The notes under the pieces were generated by a model. That model had not been told where the DNA came from and searched no databases. It saw only the letters and a program-made list of their open reading frames with translations. From CAWIVH01 sp963839475 (lineage in GTDB: Bacteria; Acidobacteriota; UBA6911), in the NCBI GenBank assembly GCA_963839475.1, contig CAWIVH010000001.1, positions 124,001 to 188,000 of the forward strand: a DNA stretch of 64,000 bases. Reading direction: 5' to 3'. Below are positions 52,988-62,904 of this stretch, one piece after another. The position numbers and the translations under genes were made by a program. The first letter of the stretch is position 1, and the number at the start of each line of letters is the position of its first letter.

Positions 52988-55654
52988 CTATGGGCCTTTG
53001 CGGAGCAGTGCCTCGAACCTCGGGTGGCCCTTCAAGGAAGCAAAATTGGGATCGATCGCCAGCCAGGCAGGGGAGAGGTAGTACGAAAGCCCCAGTAATG
53101 GTTCGAGCAGGTCAAGAGCTTTTTCCTTTTCGCCGAGGACGATGTAAATCCGCACCAATTGATGCTGAATGTAGGGACCCACATAGGCATCGCGTGAGAT
53201 TGGCAACAACTCCAGGCCCCGTTTACCTTCCCGCACCGCTTCGTCCCGCCTTCCGAGGTATGCGAGGGCAAGGCCGCGCATGGTGTGCAGCTGCGCATCA
53301 TCCGGAGTCAGGGTGAGGTCGGCGGCATAGGCGCGTTCCGCTTCCTGGCTCGCTTGTCGCATCTCTGTGGTCGACCCGGCCAGGGCGTATATCTGCGCGA
53401 ACGCCAGAGACCGGCCGGCAGTGGCCCCGCCGAAGGCTGCGAACGGCAGCTGGAGAAAGACTTTTCGCTGCGCATCGTTGAAAAGCCACATGAGATCCCA
53501 GTACATCCCGAAATTCAACACGAGGTCTTCAACGGGTATTTCGGGAGACGCCTTGCTCAGCACCGACTGCGCCCCGGAGAAATCGCCCTGACCCAGGAAT
53601 GCCATGGCCTTCAGCTGGACAGCAGGCGTGTAGCCGGGAGAAATGGCCAGGACGTCATCGGCTGCCACTATGGCCTGCGGATAGCGCCTCATCCAGACCA
53701 GGGTTACGGATTTCCGATAAGCATTGGCAACCGACCTGGGATCGACGGATTTGGCCAGTTCTATATGGCCAAGCGCATCGTCCCAACGCCCGAGGCCCAT
53801 CTCGGACATGGCGGCGCCGGTTAGAAGTTCCGCGTTACTGCGGTCCACGGCGAGCCCCTGGCTGCATTGCTCCATGGCGCGGCGGTTGTCTTTTTCCACG
53901 GAACTGAAGTACGTAGCCATGGCAAGGCGGCCTTCCGGCAAGCCGGGCGACAGCTGAAGAGATCGTTCTGCGGCATCCAGGGCGCTCTTCGCCAGGGCCG
54001 GGTCCGGCACAGAATTGTAGTAGAGGCTTGAATGAACCTGGGAGAGGCGAGCCCAGGCTAGTGCAAAAGAGGGGTCCAGTTTCACCGCTTGCTTGTACTG
54101 CACGACAGCATCCCGGGTGGTTTTGGCGTCGGTTCCGGCAGCGCGCCAGAGGGCATCCCCGCGCAGATAGGCATCATAGGCAGCAAGGTTCGCCGTCGGC
54201 TGGGCAGCCAGCTGCTTCTGCTCCTGCGCACCGAGCGTAACCTTCAGCGCCCCCGCGACATGCGACGCAATCTCGCTCTGAACCCGGAATACGTCTTCGA
54301 CGACTGCATCAAGCGAATCCTGCCAGCGCATCACCGGTGTACTCCCGCGGCCGATTTCCGCAAGCTCGGGCGCCACACGGATCCGGTTGGCGCCGGAATC
54401 GCCCTTTTGCCATCGAACGGTACCCGTCAGCAGATATCCGACGTCCAACTCCTTGGCGATGACCTGGGGCGATTTGGAGGTCCCCTTGTAGCCGGTCATG
54501 CTGTTGCGCGAAATCACGGCCAGCTGAGGAAGTGAGGCCAGCTTGTTCCGCACTTCGTCGGTCACGCCGTCGGTGAAATAGGCGTCTTCGGCGGGCCCCA
54601 AGTTCTCGAAAGGGAGGACGGCGATCCGGATCGGTCCGCCCTGAGAGGGTTCAGGCTGGCTCGCATGACGCAGCCAGAGGCCGCCGGCGATCACCAGCAG
54701 CAGTATGGCAATGCCAACCGCCATCACCGGCGGTGAAAGCCGGAACCGCGCGGGTACATCTGCCGGTGCAGAAACTGGAATGCTGGCGGATTCCCGGAGG
54801 AGCCTTTTGAGGTCCGCTTTCATCTCCGCGGCCACCTGGTATCGAACTGCGGGATCCTTCTCGAGAGCCTTGGAGATGATCCGCTCGAGATCCGCGGGAA
54901 CCTCGGGATTAATCCGTACCGGAGGCGCCGGCTGGCGGTTGAGAATCTTGTCTATTATTTCGGTCGCGCTGTTGCCCTGGAATGGCAGGACTCCCGTGGC
55001 CATCTCGTACAGCACCACGCCGAACGAAAAAAGATCGCTGCGGGAATCGATCGCTCTGCCCCTCGCCTGCTCGGGAGACATATAGGATACCGTCCCCATA
55101 GTCGTGCCCGGCAGCGTGACTTCGTGGACACCTGTCACGGTCAGATCTGTGCTTTCCGCTTCCCGCGTCACCTGTGCTGGCGATAGTTTAGCCAATCCGA
55201 AATCAAGCAGCTTGGCTTCTCCATGAGCCGTGACGAAGATGTTCGCCGGTTTGATGTCCCGGTGAACCATACCCTCGCCATGCGCCGCCTCAAGCGCGTC
55301 GGCTATCTGCAAGCCCAGTGTGACTATCTGCTCCGTCGAAAGAGGCCCTCCCAGGATCTGATCTTTCAGAGTCTGCCCCTTCATGAGTTCCATGACGATG
55401 AAGGGCTTGCCCTGCTCTTCCCCCAAATCGTAGACCGTGCAGATATGCGGATGATTCAGAGCCGATGCGGCGCGGGCTTCTCGCGAGAATCTTTCCAACG
55501 CATCGCGATTGGCGGCTAATGTTTCCGGCAGGAATTTGATGGCGACGTGGCGCCGGAGGCGAAGATCCTCCGCCTCATAAACGACACCCATGCCGCCTCG
55601 CCCCAACTTCGCTACGAGTCGATAATGCGAAAACGTCTGACCGATCTCAGGCAT
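52988..55654 (-). CDS. Ser/Thr protein kinase with TolB-like and TPR parts
   Basis: About 888 aa from ATG 55654 (MPEIGQTFSHYRLVAKLG), chosen for the GGAG just upstream; two other in-frame starts reach 55765. The kinase domain is complete (LGRGGMGVVYEAED, VAIKFLPE, HRDIKPANIF, DFGLAKLS, GTVSYMSPEQ). A membrane span (VMAVGIAILLLVIAGGLWL) is near 310. Outside, a TolB/adenylate-cyclase-associated segment follows (IAVLPFENLGPAEDAYFTDGVTDE), then about ten TPR-like units to the end. This kind of receptor kinase is typical of Acidobacteria. Its signal and substrate are unknown. Confidence 0.92.
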   Translation of the reverse strand: MPEIGQTFSHYRLVAKLGRGGMGVVYEAEDLRLRRHVAIKFLPETLAANRDALERFSREARAASALNHPHICTVYDLGEEQGKPFIVMELMKGQTLKDQILGGPLSTEQIVTLGLQIADALEAAHGEGMVHRDIKPANIFVTAHGEAKLLDFGLAKLSPAQVTREAESTDLTVTGVHEVTLPGTTMGTVSYMSPEQARGRAIDSRSDLFSFGVVLYEMATGVLPFQGNSATEIIDKILNRQPAPPVRINPEVPADLERIISKALEKDPAVRYQVAAEMKADLKRLLRESASIPVSAPADVPARFRLSPPVMAVGIAILLLVIAGGLWLRHASQPEPSQGGPIRIAVLPFENLGPAEDAYFTDGVTDEVRNKLASLPQLAVISRNSMTGYKGTSKSPQVIAKELDVGYLLTGTVRWQKGDSGANRIRVAPELAEIGRGSTPVMRWQDSLDAVVEDVFRVQSEIASHVAGALKVTLGAQEQKQLAAQPTANLAAYDAYLRGDALWRAAGTDAKTTRDAVVQYKQAVKLDPSFALAWARLSQVHSSLYYNSVPDPALAKSALDAAERSLQLSPGLPEGRLAMATYFSSVEKDNRRAMEQCSQGLAVDRSNAELLTGAAMSEMGLGRWDDALGHIELAKSVDPRSVANAYRKSVTLVWMRRYPQAIVAADDVLAISPGYTPAVQLKAMAFLGQGDFSGAQSVLSKASPEIPVEDLVLNFGMYWDLMWLFNDAQRKVFLQLPFAAFGGATAGRSLAFAQIYALAGSTTEMRQASQEAERAYAADLTLTPDDAQLHTMRGLALAYLGRRDEAVREGKRGLELLPISRDAYVGPYIQHQLVRIYIVLGEKEKALDLLEPLLGLSYYLSPAWLAIDPNFASLKGHPRFEALLRKGP

Positions 55655-56411
55655 GTTCTCCACCAGTAGCTCTGTCTTACGCGGCATCTGTATTATATTG
55701 GGCGAATCCGGCACGGAGAAAGGGAAAACCCCGGGTTGGGCTCCGACGGATGCTGCAACCGGCAATCACAGAGGCGGGCATTCGCGAGCGGCATCCGCCA
55801 GAGTTCGTCCATTTTCCGGGAAGCTCCGACCAAGTCTTCGTGGTCGTGGTGCATGGAAAACAATACCTTTTTTCGGAGTCGGGGCGAATGGGCTAGAAGT
55901 CACGCCCTCGGCGCCTCGTCGCACTTTCATGTCCAAGAGTTCGCGGATGGTGCTCGGGAGCATAATTGGATCTGCATGACCTGCCGCCGCGCAATGAGGA
56001 GCAGCTGTCGCGTCCATGATGCTGCCCTGCGAATGTCATCCTCCTCGGTGCTGATTGCGATTGCATTCGGGCTCCCCCGAGAACGGCACGAAATCGCTTC
56101 GCGCATCCGGGCTCATCGCGCTCGCTACAAACGCTGCCGTATTTATCAACAGGGGTACTGAGCCAGCAGAGTACACTCACGGGGAGGGGCCTGAACCATG
56201 ATTATCACCGTTGCCGGAGTTCGGGAAATCAGTTTTAGGAAATCAATCTCGATGAAGAAAAGGCCGGACGACTGCGATATTCTTTCGACCTCCCGGTTGG
56301 AAATGTTATGCTCGTTCTCCGCGGACAGGTTATCGTCCCTGCGGCCATAACCTTTGGGTTTGATGCAACGGGCGGACCAATTGGCCTGCCGGTTCAAAGG
56401 ATCCGGTCCTG
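55655..56411. other. Long intergenic region between divergent kinases
   Basis: No supported gene is seen. Short frames exist, for example a 48-codon one at 55750-55896, but none resembles a family or has a clear ribosome-binding site. The region must hold promoters of both divergent regulatory genes. Confidence 0.45.
55685..55720 (-). promoter_or_regulatory. Possible promoter of the TolB-kinase gene
   Basis: TATAAT stands at 55697-55692 on the minus strand, about 38 bases upstream of the ATG at 55654. The -35 position holds only TTCTCC with 17-base spacing, so the hexamer could be a chance match. Confidence 0.3.
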
Positions 56412-59384
56412 ATGAAAACCCGAAATTCACCCGCAACGGATGCGCCGCCCTCCTTCTCCGAATCCCCTTCCCGCTCCGCAAAAATCGGCTTGCTCCACTC
56501 GCTGAGCGGAACAATGGCGCTGAGCGAAGGGCCTCTGCTCGATGCCGAGCTGTTGGCAATCGAGGAAATCAACCGGCAGGGCGGCGTCTTGGGATCGGAA
56601 ATAGAAGCATTGGTGCCCGACTGTGCTTCCCTGCCAGAGCGATTTGTGCGCGAGGCGCAGGATTGCCTCGCCTGCGGGGCGATGGCCTTGTTCGGCTGCT
56701 GGACCTCCGCCTCGCGCAAAGCCGTCCGGCCAATCGTGGAGGCAGCTGAAAGCCTGCTTTGGTACCCGGTGCAATACGAAGGGCTGGAGGAATCTTCATG
56801 TATCTGCTATTCAGGCAGCTGCCTGAATCAGCAGATCCTGCCGGCCGTCGAATGGACTCTCGAGAATTTTGGAAATCACCTTCTGCTACTCGGATCGGAC
56901 TATGTTTTTCCCCGCGCCGCCAATCAGCTCATCCGCTCCCTGGTTACCAGCCACGGTGGCTGCATAGTGGACGAGAGGTATTTCGCGCTGGGGACCAGGG
57001 TATTCGACGAGGTCATCGCCCGCATTCGTGAGACTCGACCGAGTGCCGTGATCAACACTATCAATGGTGACAGTAATCTTGCATTCTACCGGCAGTATCG
57101 AGAAGCCGGCATTGATCCCGCGCGGACGCCGGTGATCGCCACCAGCGTAACGGAAACAGAACTGAGACCCATCGCTGCGTTCGCCGAGGGGAATTTCGCC
57201 TGCTGGAGCTATTTTCAGAGCCTGGACACTCCCGAAAACCGCGATTTCCTGGACCGGTTCAAGCGGCGGCACGGCCAGAGTTCGTCCGTATCGGCACCCG
57301 TGGTAACCGCCTATAGCCAGCTTTACCTTTGGAAACAGGCGGTCGAGCGGGCAGGCACTTTTGTTCCCAGGGAGGTGCGACGCTACCTGGAAGGCTGCTC
57401 GCTGCTAAGTCCGATGGGTGAAGTGAGGATCGAGTCCAACCACCACCTCAGCTTGCCGGTCCGGATCGGCCGGCTGAAGGCGGACGGACAATTCGATATC
57501 ATCTGGGGGAAGGAAGAGCGGGTCGCTCCGCTGCCCTGGCTCGGGATCGAGACGATGGATTTCCCGGGCAGAGAAATGGTTCGCCAAAGCATGGCGGCAT
57601 TTGCCGACAATATCAATTACAGCTTGCTGCTCGAGCAGGAAATTGTCGAACGCAAGGCCCTGGAAGCGGCCTTGGAAGAGACTCAGGCCAAACTGGAAGA
57701 AAAGGTCGAAGAACGCACCCAGCAATTGGTGCGATCCATCGATGATTTGAGCAAGGAGGTCGCCGAACACAAAGTGGCGGAGGAGGCACTCGAGGCAAAC
57801 GAAGAGATTTTGCGCACGATCCTGGATAATTCCCGCGACGGCATCAATCTGCTGGATCTCGAAACCGGCTGTTATTCCTTCATCTCTCCCGCCCAGGCCG
57901 AACTGACCGGCTTCAGCATCGAGGAGCTGCGCAATTTCCCCGCCGAGGAGGTTTTCGAGCGCGTGCACCCGGAAGACCGGGAGAGGTTGATCTCCCAGCA
58001 GAGCAGAGTTGCGGCAGGAGAGGAACTGACGGCTCCGGCTGAGTACCGCTGGAAGGTCAAGAGCGGCGAATACCGCTGGTTCGGCGACACCCGCAGGGCA
58101 ATCCGCAACAGGGAGGGCAAGATCACCGCGATGGTCGGTGTCATCCGCGATATCACCGAACGGAAGCGGAGTGAGCACGAGAAGGAAATGCTGGAATCGC
58201 AAAACCGCCAGCTTCAGAAGTCCGAAAGCCTCGGCCGTATGGCGGCAGCGATCGCGCATCATTTCAACAACAGGCTTCAGGCCGTGTTGGGAAACCTCGA
58301 ACTCGCCCGGATCGAACTGCCGCCGGAAGCGGGAGAGTCGGCCAAGTTCCTGACCAGCGCTATCGACGCGGGCCGCCACGCCTCAGAAGTGAGCGGGCTG
58401 ATGTTGGCTTACCTGGGACAATCAGGCCCAGCGCAAACACCGGCTGACCTCACCGACGTTTGCCGTCTTTGTATGCCCATGCTCCAGGCGGCAATGCCGA
58501 AGGCTGCGGAACTGGAAATGGACTTTCCGGCTCATGGCCCTGCGGTCAGTGCCAACGCGAACCAGATCCAACAGATTCTGGCCAACCTGATCACCAACGC
58601 CTGGGAGTCCAGCCAGGGCGCCCCGTGTTCCATCCGGGTGTCGGTTAGAACGGCTGCTTCTGGGGATATCGCCAGGTCACATCGATTCCCCGTCGATTTC
58701 AGGCCCGATGCAGGCTCCTATGCTTGCCTTGAAATAAGGGACAGCGGTGGCGGGATCGCAGCGGATAAGATGGATGATCTGTTCGATCCGTTCTATACCA
58801 CGAAATTCACCGGACGCGGGATGGGTTTGCCCGTGGTACTCGGGATTGTAAGGGCGCACCGGGGAGTCATTACCGTAGAAAGCGAGCTGGGCCGAGGAAG
58901 CACGTTCCATATCTACCTGCCGATGATTGAGGCACCTGTTGCCCCGCTGATGGAAAAGGCCGCCGGTTCAGGCAAATTACTTGGGGATGCAACCGTGCTC
59001 CTGATCGAAGACGAAGAAATGATCCGCAGGATGACTGCAACCATGCTTTCGCGCCTCGGATTTGAAGTGCTCACGGCCAAAGACGGCATCGAAGGCGTGG
59101 AAGTCTTCCGGAGTCATAAGGAAGAGATCCGTTGCATTATTTGCGATCTGACAATGCCGCGGATGGGCGGATGGGAGACGATGGCAGCGCTAAAACAAAT
59201 GGCGCCCGGCATCCCTGTAATCCTTGCCAGTGGTTCCAGTGAAGCGCACGTTATGTCTGTCCCGAGGCCAGAACGCCCCGAAGCATTCCTTAGCAAGCCT
59301 TACAACCGGGATCGGCTTAGTGCGGCACTCCGTATTGCACTGGCGAGGAACGCCCCAAAGCCGGGGGCTGACGCTTCGCTTTGA
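56412..59384 (+). CDS. Hybrid histidine kinase with cytosolic amide/urea-binding-protein domain
   Basis: A 990-aa protein with no signal peptide or membrane span. Residues about 22-390 form a type-I periplasmic-binding-protein fold close to AmiC/UrtA (KIGLLHSLSGTMALSEGPLLDAELLAIEEINRQGGVLG in outline; VISTSVTETELRP-like segments). A coiled coil follows (about 405-455), then a PAS domain (ILDNSRDGINLLDLETG), a kinase core with phospho-His in AAIAHHFNNRLQAVL, N box LANLITNAWESS, G boxes RDSGGGIAAD and FTGRGMGLPVVLGI, and a receiver (LLIEDEEMIRR, IICDLTMPRMGGW, LSKPYN). It probably senses an intracellular amide, urea or amino acid. The next gene begins 13 bases later. Confidence 0.9.
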   Translation: MKTRNSPATDAPPSFSESPSRSAKIGLLHSLSGTMALSEGPLLDAELLAIEEINRQGGVLGSEIEALVPDCASLPERFVREAQDCLACGAMALFGCWTSASRKAVRPIVEAAESLLWYPVQYEGLEESSCICYSGSCLNQQILPAVEWTLENFGNHLLLLGSDYVFPRAANQLIRSLVTSHGGCIVDERYFALGTRVFDEVIARIRETRPSAVINTINGDSNLAFYRQYREAGIDPARTPVIATSVTETELRPIAAFAEGNFACWSYFQSLDTPENRDFLDRFKRRHGQSSSVSAPVVTAYSQLYLWKQAVERAGTFVPREVRRYLEGCSLLSPMGEVRIESNHHLSLPVRIGRLKADGQFDIIWGKEERVAPLPWLGIETMDFPGREMVRQSMAAFADNINYSLLLEQEIVERKALEAALEETQAKLEEKVEERTQQLVRSIDDLSKEVAEHKVAEEALEANEEILRTILDNSRDGINLLDLETGCYSFISPAQAELTGFSIEELRNFPAEEVFERVHPEDRERLISQQSRVAAGEELTAPAEYRWKVKSGEYRWFGDTRRAIRNREGKITAMVGVIRDITERKRSEHEKEMLESQNRQLQKSESLGRMAAAIAHHFNNRLQAVLGNLELARIELPPEAGESAKFLTSAIDAGRHASEVSGLMLAYLGQSGPAQTPADLTDVCRLCMPMLQAAMPKAAELEMDFPAHGPAVSANANQIQQILANLITNAWESSQGAPCSIRVSVRTAASGDIARSHRFPVDFRPDAGSYACLEIRDSGGGIAADKMDDLFDPFYTTKFTGRGMGLPVVLGIVRAHRGVITVESELGRGSTFHIYLPMIEAPVAPLMEKAAGSGKLLGDATVLLIEDEEMIRRMTATMLSRLGFEVLTAKDGIEGVEVFRSHKEEIRCIICDLTMPRMGGWETMAALKQMAPGIPVILASGSSEAHVMSVPRPERPEAFLSKPYNRDRLSAALRIALARNAPKPGADASL

Positions 59385-59397
59385 AATCAGGTGAAAA

Positions 59398-60501
59398 ATG
59401 CGGATGAACCACACAGTTCCTATCGAGAGACTGGTTTCCCTGGATGCCCTGCGCGGGTTCGATATGCTTTGGATCATCGGGGGTACCTCTATCCTATTCG
59501 GCCTGGGGAAGGGCCTCCAGTATCCAATGTTCGACAAGTTCCTCGAGCAATTCGAGCATGTGCCCTGGCAGGGTCTCCACTTCTATGATCTTATCTGGCC
59601 GTTGTTCATGTTCGTCATGGGTGCGGCCATACCTTTTTCAGTCGCCAAGCGACGAACCGCCGGCGCATCGGACCGCAGTCTGCTTCTCCACGCGACACGG
59701 CGGGCCCTGATCATGTTCGCGCTGGGAACCATAACGCAGGGAAACCTCCTCTTGTTCGACCTTTCGAAATTCCGCCCCTGCTACAGCGTGCTGCATGGAT
59801 TGGCCGCAGGCTACCTGATTGCGACCATCGTGGCATTGAAGGTGAAGGAGAAATGGCACCCCGCGCTGATCGGGACATTCCTTCTGGCGTACTGGGCTTT
59901 GATCATGCTTATTCCAGTGCCTGGAATCGGAAGAGGTGTATTGACCGCAGATGGAAACCTGGCGACCTATGTGGATAAACTGGTTCTCGGCCGGTTCCAT
60001 TACGGAAAAAACACCTGGTTTGTGAGCTACCTGGGTTTCGGTGCCTCTGTGTTGTTGGGCGTGATCGCGGGGCAGATCTTGATGGCCGGCGGCACTCCAA
60101 AAAGCAAGATTCGCCGGCTGTCAGGCGTGGGGGCGGCGAGCCTGACCTTGGGGCTTCTCTGGAGCCTGTGGTTTCCCGTGATAAAGTTGTTGTGGACCAG
60201 TTCCTACGTGCTGATTGGCGGCGGCCTGAGCTTTCTCCTGCTGGCGGTTTTCTACTGGATCATCGATGTAAAGGGCTACAAGAGGTGGGCCTTTGGTTTC
60301 AAAGTTATTGGAATGAATTCGATCGCGGTTTACTTCGCCACTCAGGTGTTTGATTTCAGGCTTATTGGGAAAATCTTCGTAGGCCATCTGCTGCCCCGCC
60401 TGGGTCCATGGGACCGGTTCGTGGAGGCGTCTGCAGCATTCGCCATCGTCTGGCTGATACTTTATTGGATGTATTGCAAAAGAGAATTCGTCAGGATCTG
60501 A
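59398..60501 (+). CDS. DUF5009/HGSNAT-like membrane acyltransferase
   Basis: A 367-aa polytopic protein. The start segment ERLVSLDALRGFDMLWIIGGTSI and the loop HFYDLIWPLFMFVMGAAIPFSVAKRR are hallmarks of the heparan-alpha-glucosaminide N-acetyltransferase-like group (DUF1624/DUF5009). It has about nine to ten spans and ends SKWMYC-like (LILYWMYCKREFVRI). Such proteins transfer acyl groups to sugars across the membrane, and they often sit by amino-sugar catabolic genes, as here (lyase at 61.97 kb). AGGTG lies 6 bases before the ATG. Confidence 0.85.
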   Translation: MRMNHTVPIERLVSLDALRGFDMLWIIGGTSILFGLGKGLQYPMFDKFLEQFEHVPWQGLHFYDLIWPLFMFVMGAAIPFSVAKRRTAGASDRSLLLHATRRALIMFALGTITQGNLLLFDLSKFRPCYSVLHGLAAGYLIATIVALKVKEKWHPALIGTFLLAYWALIMLIPVPGIGRGVLTADGNLATYVDKLVLGRFHYGKNTWFVSYLGFGASVLLGVIAGQILMAGGTPKSKIRRLSGVGAASLTLGLLWSLWFPVIKLLWTSSYVLIGGGLSFLLLAVFYWIIDVKGYKRWAFGFKVIGMNSIAVYFATQVFDFRLIGKIFVGHLLPRLGPWDRFVEASAAFAIVWLILYWMYCKREFVRI

Positions 60502-60706
60502 AGGCCAGGGAACCGGCGAGTGCCCGTTTGCCCGGCTCCCATGAATAGCGCAATTCATTGGATTCCCATTTTGAGTTTGAGTAGCCTATCCCCGGATTAT
60601 TGAAACAGGGAACCCGTCGATGACAATCACCATCATCCCGTCGATTCCGCAAGACCAGCCCGCGCCGGAGTTTGCCGGGCGCCCGGTCCGATATCGATAG
60701 AGAAAG

Positions 60707-61975
60707 TTGAATCGTCCCTTGTCCACAACATCCCGCTGGTCGACACTTTCGCACACAGCATGGCTCGTGGTCATCCTGCTGATGCCGGTCGCGTTTCTGA
60801 ACTACCTTGATCGCCAGATGCTGGCGACGATGAAATACTCCGTGATGACATCCATCCCCAGCATCGGCACGGAGGAAAACTGGGGAGTCATGCTGGGTCA
60901 GTTCAAATGGGTTTACGCTTTCCTCAGCCCCCTCGGCGGTTACGTGGCGGACCGATTCAGCCGGCGGCTGACTATCTGCGGCAGCCTGTTCGTGTGGTCG
61001 GCAGTGACGTGGTGGACCGGGCACGTGGAGAGCTACTCGGCTTTGCTCATGGCCCGGTCGCTCATGGGCATCAGCGAGGCGTTTTACATCCCCGCGGCAC
61101 TTGCCCTTATCGCCGATTACCATATCGGATCCACACGTTCGCGCGCCGTGGGATTGCACCAGATGGCGATCTATGGCGGAGTGATCGCCGGCGGTTTTGG
61201 CGGTTATGTTGCCGACGCTCCCGCGCTGGGTTGGCGGTTCGCCTTCGACGCCTGCGGCATCTTCGGAATGCTTTATGCTCTGCCGCTGGTTTTCCTTCTG
61301 CGGGACATCCAGAAACCGGTAGATCTATCGGCGGATCCCAAGCCCTCACCGCTGCATGCCGCGAAGGAATTGTTTACCAACTTCTACTTCGTGCTTCTTG
61401 TTCTCTACTTCACGCTGCCGGCTCTGGCAGGATGGGTAGTGCGTGACTGGATGCCCGCCATCCTTAAGCAGCAATTCAACATCGGCCAGGGGAAAGCCGG
61501 GGTGGCCGCAACTCTTTACTGGCAGGGGGCGGCCGTCGTGGGTGCCGTGGTGGGCGGCTGGCTTGCAGACCGCTGGATGCGGCGGCACCAACGGGGACGC
61601 ATATTTATCAGCGCCATTGGAATGAGCTTTATCGTGCCCGCGATATTCGGGGTGGGAAACGCCGGCTCGCTCAACATGGCCGTGGCCTTCCTCATGCTGT
61701 TTGGCCTCGGCTGGGGATTTTTCGACTGCAACAATATGCCGATTCTATGCCAGATCGTGCGGCCAAAATTGCGGGCGACAGGATACGGCTTCATGAACCT
61801 GGTAAGCATCAGTTGCGGCGGACTGGCCGACTGGGGCTTCGGCGCGCTTCGTGACCGCCACGTTCCGATCAACATGATTTTCAGCGCATTCGCGAGCGTA
61901 GCGATTCTTTCCATAGTCCTGGTATTGCTCATCCATCCGAGAAAAGACCTGATCGAGCGGGAGCAAGCCCTATGA
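60707..61975 (+). CDS. MFS transporter (ACS-type) paired with a NanA-like lyase
   Basis: About 422 aa from a TTG at 60707; the start is not certain, with GAGAAAG too close upstream and no ATG in frame before TM1. Twelve spans are seen: LVVILLMPVAFLNYLDRQML (TM1), motif-A-like GGYVADRFSRRLT and later GGWLADRWMRRHQRGR. The stop overlaps the start of the lyase gene (ATGA), so the pair is co-translated. It likely imports the sugar acid that the lyase cleaves, such as N-acetylneuraminate or a 2-keto-3-deoxy sugar acid. Confidence 0.88.
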   Translation: MNRPLSTTSRWSTLSHTAWLVVILLMPVAFLNYLDRQMLATMKYSVMTSIPSIGTEENWGVMLGQFKWVYAFLSPLGGYVADRFSRRLTICGSLFVWSAVTWWTGHVESYSALLMARSLMGISEAFYIPAALALIADYHIGSTRSRAVGLHQMAIYGGVIAGGFGGYVADAPALGWRFAFDACGIFGMLYALPLVFLLRDIQKPVDLSADPKPSPLHAAKELFTNFYFVLLVLYFTLPALAGWVVRDWMPAILKQQFNIGQGKAGVAATLYWQGAAVVGAVVGGWLADRWMRRHQRGRIFISAIGMSFIVPAIFGVGNAGSLNMAVAFLMLFGLGWGFFDCNNMPILCQIVRPKLRATGYGFMNLVSISCGGLADWGFGALRDRHVPINMIFSAFASVAILSIVLVLLIHPRKDLIEREQAL

Positions 61976-62880
61976 TCGAGAAATTGCAGGGACTCGTAGC
62001 CGCAACTCACACGCCGTTTGACACAGATGGCCGGTTGAATCTTGCCGTCGTCGAACGGCAGGCCGCCTTTCTGCAACACAAGGGCGCGAGCGCCGCATTC
62101 ATCGGCGGAACCACCGGTGAAAGCCACTCGCTGACTCTGGAGGAACGGCTCGATCTCGCCGGGGAGTGGGCCGCCGTGGCGAAGGGTTCGTCCCTGAAAG
62201 TCATCATGCACGTCGGATCCAACTGTCTGGAAGATTCGCGCACCCTAGCTGGGCAGGCACAGAAGCTCGGTGCCGCTGCAATTGCGGCGGTAGCCCCAAG
62301 CTACTTCAAGCCGAGAATGCTGGAGACCCTGGTTGAAAGTTGCCGTATTGTGGCCGCAGCCGCGCCGGAAATTCCGTTTTACTACTACGACATCCCCGCC
62401 TTCACCGGGATAACCCTCTCCATGCCGGACTTTCTGGACGCCGCCGTGGATCGCATCCCGACGCTTGCGGGGATCAAGTTCTCTAATCCGGATATGATGG
62501 CGCTTCAGCGCTGCCTAAAAAGCCAAGAGGGGCGCTTCGATATTCTCTGGGGGATTGATGAGTGGCTCCTGGCGGCATTGGCCCTCGGCTGCCAGGGCGG
62601 AGTCGGCAGCAGCTATTGCTTTGCAGCAGCCGTATACCTGCGCCTGATTGATGCATTCCACAAAGGCAACCTGCCCGCAGCCCGTGAAGAGCAATATAAA
62701 TCGGTTCGTATCATCCGGCTTCTGAGCGACTTCGGCTACATGGCGGCGGCCAAGGCGGTCATGGGCATGCTGGGAGTGCCGGTCGGGCCCCCTCGGCTGC
62801 CGAATGCCTCCCTGGCACCGGGACAGGACATCGAATTGAGAACCCGCCTGGAAAAATTGGGTTTCTTCGACTGGATTTGA
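61972..62880 (+). CDS. DHDPS/N-acetylneuraminate lyase-family aldolase
   Basis: A 302-aa class I aldolase. The carboxylate-binding loop GGTTGES, Tyr139 in YYYDIPAF and Schiff-base Lys169 in GIKFSNP are at the family positions. The YYYxIPA wording and DIP rather than N-P are closer to NanA-type enzymes than to DapA. It overlaps the transporter gene by four bases. In sialate catabolism it would split the acid into an N-acylhexosamine and pyruvate. A neighbouring acyltransferase, GH2 exo-glucosaminidase and sugar isomerase in the window would fit amino-sugar use, but nagA and nagB are not seen. Confidence 0.87.
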   Translation: MIEKLQGLVAATHTPFDTDGRLNLAVVERQAAFLQHKGASAAFIGGTTGESHSLTLEERLDLAGEWAAVAKGSSLKVIMHVGSNCLEDSRTLAGQAQKLGAAAIAAVAPSYFKPRMLETLVESCRIVAAAAPEIPFYYYDIPAFTGITLSMPDFLDAAVDRIPTLAGIKFSNPDMMALQRCLKSQEGRFDILWGIDEWLLAALALGCQGGVGSSYCFAAAVYLRLIDAFHKGNLPAAREEQYKSVRIIRLLSDFGYMAAAKAVMGMLGVPVGPPRLPNASLAPGQDIELRTRLEKLGFFDWI

Positions 62881-62904
62881 CCGCGGCGGGTCCGGACCCC
62901 GGCG

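Noticed and set aside
55750..55896. 48-codon frame in the intergenic region between the kinases
   Set aside because: No Shine-Dalgarno site, no known family and no conservation evidence.
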